Shown here piece after piece: positions 10,746 through 22,149 of a DNA stretch of 64,000 bases. Every line of letters begins with the position of its first letter. The stretch's first letter is position 1. This stretch comes from Cristatella mucedo (taxonomy: Eukaryota; Bryozoa; Phylactolaemata; Cristatellidae): assembly GCA_009760855.2 (NCBI GenBank), contig WPIO01000001.1:5012501-5076500 (forward strand), given 5' to 3'. The position numbers and the translations under genes are program-made. Below the pieces are notes generated by a model. The model was not told where the DNA came from and ran no database searches. It worked only from the letters and a program-made list of their open reading frames with translations.

Positions 10746-11677
10746 AAGGGATCGCAGGCATTAATGATATGGCAAAAAACATTGAAAGCGAACAGACATT
10801 ACAATCAGAGTCTGTCAATTATGTGAGATGCTTCTCCCACAGTAATTGAATGTAAAGTAGCAGTTTCGCAATACAAGTGGCATGCTTTAGCGGTAAGAAA
10901 AAGAAATGTCTTTCCCGTTAAGAATTTTCGTGTGAGTTAGTGTTCCTTTTGATGAATTCACCGAAGTACATAATAATTAATAACATTATAGCAATGGATG
11001 ACTTAGTAGTACTCAGAAATTGAAAAACCAAAAACCCGAACAATTTGAACGAATAATTTTACTTGCAGCTTCTACATGTAATCTTGTGTCGTTCTTGACC
11101 ACTAATTAGTCAACCACATTAACTAAAAAATCTAGTCTGCACACGGTCAGAAGGGCTTAGGGTTTTACGCTTGCGTCATATTTCCAAGCTCGCTCAAAGC
11201 TTCCAGAGAGTAAGAAATATCCAGCAAGCGTCATATCCCGAAAAATGGAGAAGAATTTAGATTTATATAAATTTTGAGAAAATTGAGAAAGAAATTAAAT
11301 AGCCTGACTGTTCTTAAAAGAAGTAAATAACAGCTGTACCGTGTAGCAGCAAGTAAATTAAACAACAGCAAAGTGAAGTGATTAGCAGCAGTACTAACTA
11401 GTGCAGAAGCAACGCATGGATGAAATGCAAGCTCCATAGTCATCTGAAGGAGATAGATTGCATGGCTGTGCGAGAATTTTAAGTTTTGTCCAAAACCTGC
11501 TAATCCGCGTAGTCTATTTCAATGGAGCCATGAAAATAGAAGAGCTACAGAGGACGGCTGCCATGCGTCTGAGTGAATAAACTTTAGCCATGAGCATACA
11601 AAGATTAAACACAAATTGTGTTTTTTTTCGGATGAGTTCTCAACTGGCTCAGCGATCAAAAGCTAATGTAATAAATC
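10746..11677. other. Stretch with no recognised feature
   Basis: No gene or repeat was identified. It separates two LB fragments and may be unique host sequence or repeats too decayed to read. Confidence 0.5.
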
Positions 11678-12087
11678 TCCAGCTGTAACTCAATAAATCC
11701 TCTAAAGCCATGTGGGTTACACAGGAGAGTTTTCCATAGCGTACTCAAAGCTCAAGAGGATTTCGGTACGCATTTGGGAGCTGACAGAGTTCATTTCACG
11801 CAAAAAAGAAAAAGTGAGAAGCATAGCTGAGTCAAGAGAGCAGTTGAGGTAGCGAGTAGCACAAAAGTAGCAGCTCAGAACCGCTGACAATGATGTGCCG
11901 TAGTCGGCAGCCAGAGAGTAGGTAACTTTGCCTATAATATGTGGACATGAGCTCCGCAGTCTATGACCTTCAGAGCAAAATCTTCTGTTGCTAGCTGTTT
12001 GTAAGTGGAGGAGGAACGGAGCAGCCAATTCATTGTCCATACAGGACCGGAGAGCGCGAGTAGGCGGAAATTGGGGCAGCTGTTCAG

Positions 12088-12768
12088 TCAGGTGTTAACT
12101 AGCTCTTTAGTTCTGTCTCGGCTTGATTATTGCAATTCCCTTTTGGCTGGGCTGCCAAAGAAAGCTATTATGCCACCACAGCGGACTATGAATATGGCTG
12201 CAAGGCTGGTCTTCAAGTCCCAGCGGTTTGAGCACGTGTCTCCTTTGCTGAAAGAGCTAGGATGGCTGCCAGTTGAGCAAAGGATACAGAGCAAAGTTCT
12301 TACGCTGTCCCACAAGGCCCGCCACGGCTTGGCTCCTTCGTACCTAGCTGAACTGCTGCATCAGTTTCAGCCTGTTCGCGTCCTCAGGTCCTGTGTGGAC
12401 AATAAATTAGCTGTCCCATTCCTCCGCTTAAAGACAGTTGGCGACAGAAGCTTCAACTCTGCAGGTCCTAGACTGTGGAACTCGATTCTACAATTCTTAC
12501 CCAACGACAACTACTCTCCTTCTGCCGACTATGGCACGTCCTTTTCAGCGGAGCTGCTACTTCTATTCTACTCACTATCTCAACTGCTCTCCTGACTCTG
12601 CTATGCTTACCACTTTCTCTTTGTTGCGTGAGACGAAGTCTGTTGGCTACCGAATGCGTACCGAAAGCCGCTTAGGCTGTGAGCGAGCTATACAAAACTC
12701 TCTTGCCTAACACCCACATGGTCTTTATGACTTTGTGGAGTTACAGACGGAGATACATTACATTACAT
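12088..12768 (+). mobile_element. LINE LB copy 2, inserted antisense into the long LB copy
   Basis: It begins at RT sequence LTSSLVLSRLDYCNSLLAGL and runs through NMAARLVFKSQRFEHVSPLL, GWLPVEQRIQSKVLTL, the LB C-terminus, the 3' hairpin CCACATGGTC/GACTTTGTGG and the tail GGAGATACATTACATTACAT. The flanking sequence on both sides is the long LB copy in the opposite orientation, cut inside the codons for APSY|LTE. The RT reads open over about 190 residues. Confidence 0.85.
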
Positions 12769-13249
12769 ATGAAGGAGCCAAAGTGTGGCTCAGAGCCTTG
12801 TGAGTCAGCGTAAAAACTTTCATCTGTATCCGGTGATCAACTGGCAGCCATCCAAGCTCATTCAGCAAAGGAGACACATGGTCAAACCTATATCTACTTG
12901 TATATTTATCACCAGATGCAGTGGTATAATTACTTTTTTCGGTAGCCAAAATGGAATTGCAATAATCTAGCCGAGGCAGAACTAGGGAGTTAGTTAAATT
13001 CTTTGAAAGCCACCGTGGTAGAAGTCACTAATCTTATTTAAGGATCAGACATGATGGCTAGATGCGGAGGCAGCCTTCTTAACAAACTTTCAAAATTGAG
13101 GCAGCTGTCAAAGACCGCACCTAAATACCGAGCACACGGCAACAGTCGCCCAGCTGCATCACCAATTAGAAAAACTAATTAAGTCTTCTAGTCCAGCCAC
13201 ACGCTTGGGGTGTCCTATGAGTAGCAGTTCAATGTCATGGTCCTTCAGC

Positions 13250-13764
13250 TTAAAGAAAACTTGCCGACATCCAGGATTGAATGTCTGCGAGGCAAGCATT
13301 CAGTGTATCAGTCGCTGCAGCATATTCCAATGGCTTACATAAAAAATACAGCTGAGTATTGTCAGCATAAAAGTGATATACAACTCCATTTGCCCAAACC
13401 ACTTTTCCCAGAGGTTGAGTATAAATGGATAACAGCAAAGGGCCGAGTACAGACCCTTCTGGTACTCCACAGGTGACTGGTCTTGTGGATGAAACTTGAC
13501 CCCACACAACACGGATTGAACCCAACAGGACAAGTACTGTTTGAACCACTCCAGAGACTCGTCCGCCAAACCGATCGTTATTCTCATTCGTTCAAATAGG
13601 ACATCGTGATCAATAATTTCGAAGGAAGCTGATAGATGTAGCAGCACTAGGGTAGTGAAATTCCCATCATCCTTACTGCATAGGATCTCATTAGTTTCAC
13701 GGAGGAGAGCAGTTTCAATAGAGTGGTGTATTAAATCCCGACTGAAATTGTTCTGACAATTCAT
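13250..13764 (-). pseudogene. LB reverse transcriptase palm remnant
   Basis: Two overlapping minus-strand frames cover the RT fingers/palm: SFEIIDHDVLFERMRITIGL (the F/IDxxxHxxL motif before the first catalytic Asp region), then RPVTCGVPEGSVLGPLLLSI and FYADNTQLYF. The second catalytic motif is YADN instead of YADD, a change expected to abolish or weaken catalysis. A frame change separates the two frames. It belongs to the long LB copy. Confidence 0.8.
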
Positions 13765-13802
13765 GTTTCAATGTGTGCTACAATCTGCTTAGCGATAATT
13801 TT

Positions 13803-14102
13803 TCAAGAATCTTTGAAAAAAGAAAGAAAGAAACAGGGCGATAGTCTCTTAGAACCCCTGAATTTATTCAAGGCTTTTTTAAGTATCGGTCTAACGATGG
13901 CCGATTTAAAGGACTTGAGTACAACTCCGTTTTTCAGAGAATCGTTAACAATCTCAGTTATAGCTGGGCTAAGTTTGTCTGCCAGTGACGACCACAATGG
14001 AAATGGTATATGGTCATCAGGAGACGAGCTCGTTTTACTAGAATTTATTACGGTAGCCACATCGCGAGCAGAAATCTCGGAAAATCTCTTAAGGAAGGTC
14101 AT
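13803..14102 (-). pseudogene. LB reverse transcriptase N-terminal remnant
   Basis: The minus-strand frame contains SSPDDHIPFPLWSSLADKLS, then SPAITEIVNDSLKNGVVLKS and FKSAIVRPILKKALNKFRGS, the classic start of a CR1/L2-type RT (substrate-binding 'VRPxxKK' stretch). It leads directly into the palm remnant. It ends before the expected NYRPVS motif is intact. Confidence 0.8.
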
Positions 14103-14259
14103 AGGTTTCGACTCAATAGCAGCTTAAGTCGGAGGCGGCTTTATGAAGTAACTAATGTGCGAAATTTTATGAGTGAAGAAGGCTAAAATCTTGTCGACAG
14201 AGCCGTTAGTATCTGAGGAGTGAAACTTCTCAGAATTGGCCAGCAGATTCATTACCGCC

Positions 14260-14496
14260 TTATAAATCTGTTTCGGGTTTTTGGCAGGACTTCATTTTTT
14301 GAGAGACAAAAGAAGTCCTGACTTTTCTAAGGCTCCTGGTGTAGACTGGGAGGAAGTCTTTGAAATCGGCTAGATCGTCGTCAGACCCAGACTTCTTATA
14401 GCGGCGTTCAAGCTTGTGCTTAACACGTGCCCCATTGGGATCGCAACTTCGGCTTTCAGATGTCCACTCGAATGCCAGAGCCGAGTCTCTGAGCAC
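14260..14496 (-). pseudogene. LB linker between endonuclease and RT
   Basis: The 78-residue minus-strand frame with KLERRYKKSGSDDDLADFKD and VYTRSLRKVRTSFVSQKMKS matches the basic, helical linker that joins endonuclease and RT in CR1/L2-type ORF2 proteins. It marks the 5' edge of the continuous part of the long LB copy. Confidence 0.65.
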
Positions 14497-14581
14497 TGCT
14501 TAGTCGCAACTCTGCGTGCTTACATACTAACTGCCCAGCTGCAACTAGCGCTTCTGTGATCAGCAACCGGAGAATGTGTGT

Positions 14582-14583
<2 letters not shown>

Positions 14584-14641
<58 letters not shown>

Positions 14642-14710
14642 GGAGGGAGGGAGGGAGGGAGGGAGGGAGGGAGGGAGGGAAGGAGGGAGGGAGGGAGGGA
14701 GGGAGAGAGA
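14584..14710. repeat. (GA)n/(GGGA)n microsatellite
   Basis: Pure GA repeats pass into GGGA repeats and back. An apparent Arg/Glu/Gly ORF across it is an artefact. Confidence 0.97.
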
Positions 14711-15669
14711 AACGCTAGCCTATAATGTAGGACTGACACACTGGTATTTTACTATTTTCACGGTACGACACAACTACAAATTTACTACGCTTACTAAGTG
14801 ACGCGAACGCTCGGTGGTCAGACTGCTCCACTTCCGACTGATTGCTTGAATTCTACGATTCCGACTGGGTTTATTCTGCTCACATGAGTGGATAAAGGAG
14901 AGGCCTAAGCAATCGATATTTAGACTGAGACTAGTTGGGGACAGCCAGTATCTAATGTCTTCAAGGCAGTTCCGTATCGTCATAGCACCTTGCATGGCTG
15001 AACGAGCAGTGCAGCTTGATGTCGACTGTAAAGAAGTGATTGACGCTGCTGAGGCAATCCATTACCTTGCATGAGTTAGTACATGAATTAAAAACCACTT
15101 GACATGCAGAAGCAACCACAGCTCATTCCGGACAGTAACGAGCCTGTTAGATGTGAAAGGACCAAAATAAACAGTAAACCAGTCAGATAATTAAGTTTGC
15201 ATTTGCACTGGCACTTGACCTTCAGACCGGAATGTATTCTTAACAATTTCAAAAACTTGATCCTTACGGTCTGACATGAGATTAAAAGATTGCGACAAAG
15301 CGAGGCATGAAATCATCAGTAAGTCAAATATCATTATTCTTGGAAGCTGGCTCTAAATTCTCAAAATGCCTCTGTAGTTTGGTCTGAAATAAGCGAAACA
15401 AAAAGGTGGTTTCAACCATCGGGTATTGCTTCAGTTTTGGGACATCGAGTAAGCTCTTACTGCAAACTGAATACGAGAAAATGTTCATCCAAAAACTAGC
15501 GTGTGAAGAGCATGTCTGTACCACTGGGCGTCCTAGATAGTCAATCAGGTTTTCTAGGCCCTTTATATAGGCTTAAAAAGACATAAAAAATTGGTAAATT
15601 CAAAATTTCAGCATTTGCATCCAAACAAAGGATAATTCACTCGGAAGAGGCAAAGACTGAATGGAGCAG
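14711..15669. other. Insert between LB halves, mostly unassigned; possible RT scrap
   Basis: A minus-strand frame at 14774-14995 begins MQGAMTIRNCLEDIRYWLSP, which resembles the 'xIxDIRxWxxxNxLxLN' segment after the RT palm of LINEs, so a third LINE family may be present. A minus-strand frame at 15324-15524 contains SKSLLDVPKLKQYP, loosely like the LINE C-terminus. Both are weak. No host gene is seen. Confidence 0.3.
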
Positions 15670-15950
15670 ATAGGTTTATAGCTTCGTTTTGAATGTCGTC
15701 ACTGCATCTGATAAAGTGATGTAGGCCAAAATTGAGTTCCAGACTTCGGGTGCATAGGAACTAAAGCCACGGTTTCCAAAATATTTGCATTTTGTAAACG
15801 CACAACCATACCAGTAGTACTTGAGATTTTTAGTGGCCATGAGCTGTAAGTTTTAGCAAGCAGAAATGTGACAAAAAGAGGTATACGGCGGAGACCATAT
15901 GAAATGAACATTAATAGTGTTCAGTCAGCTGTACTTTGGGCTTGGGGTTG
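15670..15950 (-). mobile_element. Old LA-like LINE fragment
   Basis: The sequence around 15700-15790 (TTGAGTTCCAGACTTCGGG, then GAACTAAAGCCACGGTTTCC) aligns with the LA RT C-terminus on the minus strand, where other copies have GAGTTCCAGGCTTTGGG and GAACTAAA-GCACGGTCTCC. The divergence is much higher than in other LA copies. Confidence 0.55.
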
Positions 15951-16539
15951 TATGGAGTTGTAGACAATAGCTTGTGCTCTAAAGATGTGGGCCCTCCAGT
16001 AGGCTGCTATGAGTTTAACAAGAAGGCATTCTGATCTTATGATAGGAGTGCTTTTGATTGGTGCCACTATCGGCTACTGTATTCATACCTGAGTTCATTG
16101 GTACTCGAACTACAAATCGCTCGTTATGTGAGACGCAGTGCTGAAGTGAAGCGAATCACTAGTCAGTGGTTGAGAACATTGCTAGCTCTAATTATGCAGC
16201 TGACAACATAACATGGACCATAGCAAAGATGAGCAAAGTATAAGCAGCCAAAAAAAAGTTCATTATATAGCAGTCCTAAGTGATCAATATTGGCTGAGCA
16301 AAGCATCATGCATAAAAACCTCAATGCCATTGGGTTTTCTTAAAGAACATGCTCTCATCAGCTGTAACTGATGTGGCATTGGAAGACTTCAATAGGCCCC
16401 ATGGACTCGTGATATCAAGGCAATCAGCCGTGGTCAACAACTCCAAAATTAGACCTAGTTTCCTAATTCAGCCATTCTACACTACAGGCAAAGGTAAGAA
16501 AGCTCAGTGAAGTATAGGCACACTGGCTATGAAGCGGAT
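15951..16539. other. Stretch with no recognised feature
   Basis: No gene or repeat was recognised between the LA-like scrap and the LB endonuclease remnant. Confidence 0.4.
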
Positions 16540-17330
16540 TCAGCCAACAAGTAGTGTGATGGGCACCGGTTCCATCAGGATTTTCTTCACGTCTGCAAGT
16601 ATTCTCACAGTTAACCACACCCCATACGTGTCCGAGGACTTTAGTGAAGAAGATGCTCTAGAGAATCTGTAACAGCTGTCTAAGCTAAGGCTCACGCTTT
16701 TCTGAGTGAGGTGATCAAACTCGTAAAAAAACAAAAGTGAGCAGCGTGCAGTACTATTCCACTAATGAAGTCAGGTCAGATGGAGGATTGAGCAGAAGTG
16801 GCGAGGATGATATGGTTGATGAACAGCTTCTGTATCAATGTCCTTTACGTTTCAATATTAGCAGACGATTTTTGACGCAGAAAGGCTACATTCTGTGGAG
16901 TGAGAGAGATCAACGAATGATCAGATGTGCAGAATTTGGGAATGGTAGCAGTTGACATCGTGCGACCGTGGGAGAGTTTCATTGAAAGTGTGACCTTTAC
17001 TGTAAGTAGGGGCCCTGCATCTGAGCAATTAGGTAAAAGTAACAAGGAAATATGCAAAGTTTTGCATGTGGCATGTCAGTTGTAGAATCAAAATTGATGG
17101 TATAATCGTCTAATACGTTAAGATCCGATTCGGGAATAAAGAGCTGGCAAGTTATCGAAAAAATCTGCACTAAGAAAAAGCCTGATGTTTAAATAGCAAT
17201 AGACTGCTACTACTGTCAGCAGCTTGCAGTTGGAGTTACTCTGTGTAAGAGATTCTGAAAGACTACTTTGAGGGAAAAGTAGGCTTTGCAATGCCTGGTC
17301 AGTCCTCTTGATCGTATGCAACTGTTGCCG
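16540..17330 (-). pseudogene. LB endonuclease (APE-type) remnant
   Basis: Three short minus-strand frames fit the exonuclease-endonuclease-phosphatase domain of a LINE. One has KLLTVVAVYCYLNIRLFLSA (usual form: VVAVYRPP). One has LSHGRTMSTATIP followed by TSDHSLISL, matching the SDHxxI active-site motif with the catalytic His. One has YEFDHLTQKSVSLSLDS, matching the start of the linker. The order agrees with the long LB copy's orientation. Frame changes separate the pieces. Confidence 0.65.
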
Positions 17331-17340
17331 AACTCAGCAG

Positions 17341-17865
17341 CTCATCTGGTCTGCCACCAACAGCGAAGCTACCAAAACGCCTGCGGTGTGTCTGAGCTTC
17401 GCAGGCTCCGTACCTAGCATCGAATCAATTGAAAGATAACCATCCTCCAGCTCGGGTGCACGAAAAGTAAGTGAGCGAGTGTTCAGTTCGGGTGCACTAA
17501 AAGTCCAGAACTAGCTTCCAAAGACGGTAAACTACCCGAAATAATCTAAAATCATTGAAGACTAAGCTAAAGACAATAAGGTCGGTTCTACTTACATTTC
17601 CCTTAGCCACAGTCAACGAGTAGACTGGGGGCAATCATGAAGCGGGTAAAGACTGAGTATCCAAGTCACGAGGCAAAGAAGATACTGACGCCGTATTAAC
17701 GTGATGAGCTCGCCTAGCCCTCGAACTACCTCGATCGCTGGTCAGACAAGTCCCCCATTTTCATCAGCTTTAAATGCATCCTGTGCTCGTGCTTGACCGG
17801 ATATCGATAACTACCTGGTGCACCTTAGCTGCTTATAAATTCATCACTGCCGAGGCTGGTGAGAT
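17341..17865. other. Possible 5' part of the LB copy; no clear gene
   Basis: By position this could be the start of the LB endonuclease and its 5' leader, but no motif could be read. The two near-copies of GTTCAGTTCGGGTGCAC / CCAGCTCGGGTGCACGAAA at about 17450-17500 form a short local duplication. Confidence 0.3.
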
Positions 17866-18142
17866 ATAAAAACGCATCTATTTATCACAGCATTTAGTGT
17901 GGGTCCATGTGATTTGTCCTTTGTGTGCTTATGCGTGCTGATACTGTGCATACTGCCACTAACCATACTTGCAAGATGACTCTGTGCACGTCACCTCAAA
18001 CCATGTTACGCTTGTTGTTAATTGAGCACGCTACCGCTAATCATTCGATCATGCTTCCTTTACAGCAACTGTGAAGTACCTTGAAAGAGATGAGTTCTCT
18101 CTGGTGCTCTAACATTTATCATTATTATTATTGTTTATTCTT
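17866..18142 (+). mobile_element. LINE LA 3'-UTR fragment
   Basis: It begins within AAACGCATCTATTTATCACAGC and continues through the LA 3' UTR (GTGCTTATGCGTGCTGATAC, TGCCACTAACCATAC) to a decayed hairpin and the tail ATTATTATTATTGTTTATT. The RT part is absent. Confidence 0.8.
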
Positions 18143-18239
18143 AGTTCGGTAAGCTTTGCATGCATGAATATGCACGATTCAGTAAATAAAACCTGCCTAA
18201 GGTCCTACTAACCGGTGTATTTCAGCGTTTTCCTGTTAG

Positions 18240-18330
18240 CCTTTGCAAGCTTGTATAGGCATGATAATGTGCACGTCACCCACCCGTGGTTATTGATACT
18301 CTTGTAGCGAGCCCTTAATCGCGCGATTAC
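18240..18330 (+). mobile_element. Probable old LA 3'-UTR scrap
   Basis: TTTGCAAGCTTG followed by GTGCACGTCACCCACCC resembles the LA 3' UTR segment GTGCACGTCACCCCTAACC, but with many differences. Confidence 0.35.
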
Positions 18331-18332
18331 AG

Positions 18333-18335
<3 letters not shown>

Positions 18336-18417
<82 letters not shown>
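18336..18417. repeat. (TA)n microsatellite
   Basis: About 80 bases of TA with two TACATA interruptions. Confidence 0.97.
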
Positions 18418-18418
<1 letters not shown>

Positions 18419-19879
18419 TGGGCGCAATGCAAAAGAACTATTCTTCTTGTTATTATTACTAAAACTATTAAGAAGCTGCGAGCAGGAATGCGTTTAAACT
18501 GCAACAGCAAATTGAGAATAAGCTTGCATGATGTTAGAAAATTGTCTGGCCGCCTTGAGCTGGTGAAATTGAAAGTGCAGATTGGAAGAGCCCGGATTTA
18601 GTGCTTTTATTACGGTGCAGCAGTAAATGCCAACAGGGCAGTGGTCACGGGAGCGCATCTCGAAATGACGGCAAGCATGCGGCGCAAACCTTTGATGGGC
18701 ACAACTAAAGAAGTAATTGTTAATGCACCACACAAAATACGGACAGATCACCTTAAACAGGTTTTTGCTGTCTCAAATTCTGAGTTCAGTGCTCGCCGGC
18801 TTTGATTTTTAGAAAATATTTGCTCTGGTAAAAAAACAAGAGCCAGGCTTAGCGAGCCACGAGTGAAAAATCGTTAACGCTGTGTTTTGAATCGATTTAT
18901 GTTCTCAATGTTTTAATTGCAAAATTTTAAAACTAATGACTTGCCATTCAAATAGGTGCGTCAACAAAAACCATCGGTCAACTTTTCTCGCAGTCAACTA
19001 TGCAGATTATCGCACGGCATGCGAGTCAAATTGGTTAACAGAAACTCAGGAAAGCCTCTTCTAGCCAAATATCTCCTGGAAAGACGAAGTGAATGTTTCA
19101 TTCTTTTGTAAATTCTGTATTGTAGTACCAGTAATCCTAAACTGCACAAAGAGCAACGCAAAGTGTGTGAGTTTCGTACAAATGGACTATGCTCAAAAGT
19201 GCTTTAATGTGTGCCGAGTTATAGCCAACAAAATAAATAGAATATATTTATGCAGTGATTTCTACTCCTAATTTATCTGACATGGATTATTTGGCTATGG
19301 ACTATTCGGCTAATTAAAAAACTGGAATGACCTATATATTTAATTTCAGGTGAGAAGTAGAACTGCACGGTGAACTTGAGAAGGAACCTTCGCTAGAAAG
19401 AAGCTGCATATTTGTCAGCTCAAGAATCAAGAGATGAAGTGCGTGCATTTTTACGATGAATGCTTAGCATCACACTAGCACTTAAGACTGAATGACTGAC
19501 CTTATTGTACTAAGGATTAAGCCCCAACGTCACAACAGATTTCTCGATTAAAGCGTCAGATTTGAAAATTGAAATTAGCTGTTGCACTGTCCATGCAATG
19601 CTGAGATTATATACTAATTAAATACCACTCAGTCTGGCAGAGGTTATTTTCACATGTAATAATCAAGCTACGAAGCTTTTTAGTTATTTATACGTACCTG
19701 TGCAAAGAGTGTACAGGTATACTAGAATGCACACAGTAGCGAGCAAGCATAATATTGGAAATCAATTTGGACCACTTTGCTGATCACGACACCGACAAAC
19801 TGAGCAATGAGTAATGGACTTAGGGACCTTTGTAACTAATGTTTTAATTAATCAAAGCCAGCTGGAGTGAAGCTGCTGT

Positions 19880-19883
<4 letters not shown>
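18418..19883. other. Stretch with no recognised feature
   Basis: No gene, RNA or known repeat was recognised. ORFs are short and without domain similarity. Confidence 0.5.

Positions 19884-19969
<86 letters not shown>
19884..19969. repeat. (GA)n microsatellite
   Basis: A pure GA run of about 86 bases immediately upstream of an LA LINE. Confidence 0.98.
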
Positions 19970-19971
<2 letters not shown>

Positions 19972-20009
19972 CACGGATAAAAATGGCGAAATTATCGATT
20001 GGCATGTTA

Positions 20010-21343
20010 TTTGACCAATGGTATCAACCAAGCCCTTCTTGAGCGCCTCTCACCTCGCCTGGGCATTACTGGCACTGCAATGCAAAGGTTTACGTCCTAT
20101 CATATTGAGAGACCCCAGAGTGTTGATGTGAATCGACAAAGATCATCTGAGGAACCTCTGAAATATGGGGTACCTAATGGCTTTGTGCTTGGTGCACTTC
20201 TTTTCACGGTTGATACTCTCACTCTAGCGGATGTGATTGCCAGAGACAATCTAGACTTCCATATCTATGCAGATGACATTCAGTTGTACCTTTGCTTTGA
20301 TCCCTCCCAACCTTCCAGCACGTCGAATTCTCTCAAATCCCTTGCTGCATGTATTGATAAAATGCGAAAATGGATGGCAGCAAACATTCTTAAATAGAAT
20401 GATAATAAAACCCACTTACCATTTATGGGCAAACCAAGTGTGATTCAGAAATTGGAAAGGCTAACGCACAAAATCGGCTCTGCCAGCATATCTCCTGTTG
20501 AATCTGCACAAAATCTGGGTGTCCTGTTCAAAAGTAACCTTTCATTAGACGACCACATCAGCTCCACAGTAAAGTCTGCCTACTTTCAGCTGAATAACAT
20601 TGCTAAAATCTGGGCTTGTTTAGAAAGGAATACCACGTCTAAATTGGTCCATGCATTTATAACATCCCGTCTTGAATTTTGTAGCTCACTGCTTGCAGGT
20701 CTACTGGCCTGTGAAATCAGGCACTTAAAGCTGGTGCAAAACTCTGCAGCTAGGCTTGTCTGTCGCGTGGTCACAGTTGCCAAATAACGCCACTTCAAGC
20801 CAACCTGCACCTGCTCCACTTAAGCAACGCATTGAATTCAAGGTTTTGTCGCTCACTTTCAGGTACCTTCATTCTTTGGCTCCAGCCTATCTATCAGATT
20901 TACTACCCAACCAGGCTAAGCATCGCACCACCTACTTTTCGGAATCCAACTGTTTATCTGTATTTCGTACAAACCTCAAATCCTTTGGAGACCGTGCCTT
21001 TAGTTCGTACGCTCCCAAAGCCTGGAACTCACTCCCGAATTGTGTCACGACATCTCCCCACTTGACCACATTAAAAAAAACTTAAAACGTATATATTTAT
21101 CATAGCATTTAGTGGGTCTCTATGATTCAACCTATGTGTGCTTATGCGTGCTGACACTGTGCGTGCTGCCACTAACCACATTTGCAGGCTGACCCTGTGC
21201 ACGTCACCCCTAACCATGTTATTCTTGTTGTTTATTGAGCATGCTACCAATAAACATTCGATCTTACTTCCTTCGCAGAAAATGTACAGTGCCTAGAAAA
21301 AGACTGAGTTCTCTGAAGGCGCTAGTGTATTATTATTACTATT
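20010..21343 (+). mobile_element. LINE LA copy 2, RT palm to 3' tail
   Basis: The first frame (19999-20397) covers the RT palm with EEPLKYGVPNGFVLGALLFT and the catalytic motif YADDIQLYLC. The second frame (20425-20787) starts MGKPSVIQKLERLTHKIGSA and contains TSRLEFCSSLLAGL. A third (20756-21085) covers the thumb and C-terminus (YLSDLLPNQAKHRTTYFSES). The 3' UTR, decayed hairpin and ATTATTATTACT tail end near 21343. Stops and frame changes separate the frames, so the copy is dead. It starts about 40 bases after the GA microsatellite. Confidence 0.88.
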
Positions 21344-22149
21344 TTTACAACCTTAGATTGGAGAAACAAGATGTTGGCCAGAGCGGTTAAGGTTTTGTTT
21401 GCTATTCTTGGCAGCGGTTCCGTCAAACAAAGGTTCATGCAATTAAAAGGCTGAACTGTGGTTTGTTTCAATGCGAAAACATAAGTCTTGCAATGTCAAT
21501 CTTTATTAAGTTGATCCGTCGGAATTTTCTTTTCAGTCAAAGCTTAAGGGTGCAAATGGCTGTAAAAATCACAGCCATTTTCATAAGGTCCGTGGTCACG
21601 TTTCTAAGACGATCCACCAGTTGAAGAAGACCGTGTTTGCACCGTTTAGTTCAAGTTAGCTCTCGATACAATAATTTACTTGTCTAAAGTTAAGAGCAAT
21701 GTATTGCGAAGACTGCGACTGACGGCTTTAGCTGAAGCTAGTTCAAAAGATGAAGGCCAAAAGCCACGGGCGGAGGTTAAGTAACGCGCGAGGCAAGATC
21801 TTGAGGATTGTGGTGCTAAGAGATGTAGGAAAATCAGCTAGTCTTGTTTTCGCTGTAGCAAAAGATCTCTGGTCATACCAGGGGCTCTGATACTCTGCCA
21901 TGTCATGCCCTTCAGATGTACAGTCACGACGCATCCTTCGCTTAGTAAAGTATCTTCAGCGTACATGCATATCCGACCGTAGCGCAGGGAAAGTACAATG
22001 GCGTTCACATTAAAAAGTTTCGGCAGCCGTCGGGATGTCACCTTGGAAGGGCTTTGAGAAACAGCCAATCCTATCTTGGAACCTACTACAGATTTGGCTT
22101 AAAAAATTAGGATTTCTTGTAATATGCAGACAAAATTAAATGTCAACTT
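21344..22149. other. Stretch with no recognised gene
   Basis: Two overlapping minus-strand ORFs (21743-21934 and 21838-22068) have no recognisable domain. The longer one ends in VVTVHLKGMTWQSIRAPG, which looks protein-like but cannot be assigned. Confidence 0.35.

Larger units (their letters stand above)
11678..17340 (-). mobile_element. Long LINE family LB copy (host of nested insertions)
   Basis: On the minus strand, parts appear in the order of an intact CR1/L2-type LINE. The 3' end lies at 11678-12087. The RT C-terminus and palm are at 12769-13764, including GVPEGSVLGPLL and the catalytic-site variant YADN. The RT N-terminus at about 13803-14102 has ITEIVNDSLKNGVVLKSFKS. A linker lies at 14260-14496, and an endonuclease remnant at about 16540-17330 (CKLLTVVAVY and TSDHSLI). 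The copy carries stops and frame changes. It is interrupted by an antisense LB copy (12088-12768) and by about 2 kb of other sequence (about 14500-16540). It is probably close to full length when the insertions are ignored. Confidence 0.75.

Noticed and set aside
11678-12768. Twin-priming inversion of one LB insertion
   Set aside because: Both parts carry their own 3' ends and the minus-strand host continues past the insert, so nested insertion explains it better.
14556-14801. Arg/Glu/Gly-rich ORF
   Set aside because: Translation of the (GA)n/(GGGA)n repeat.
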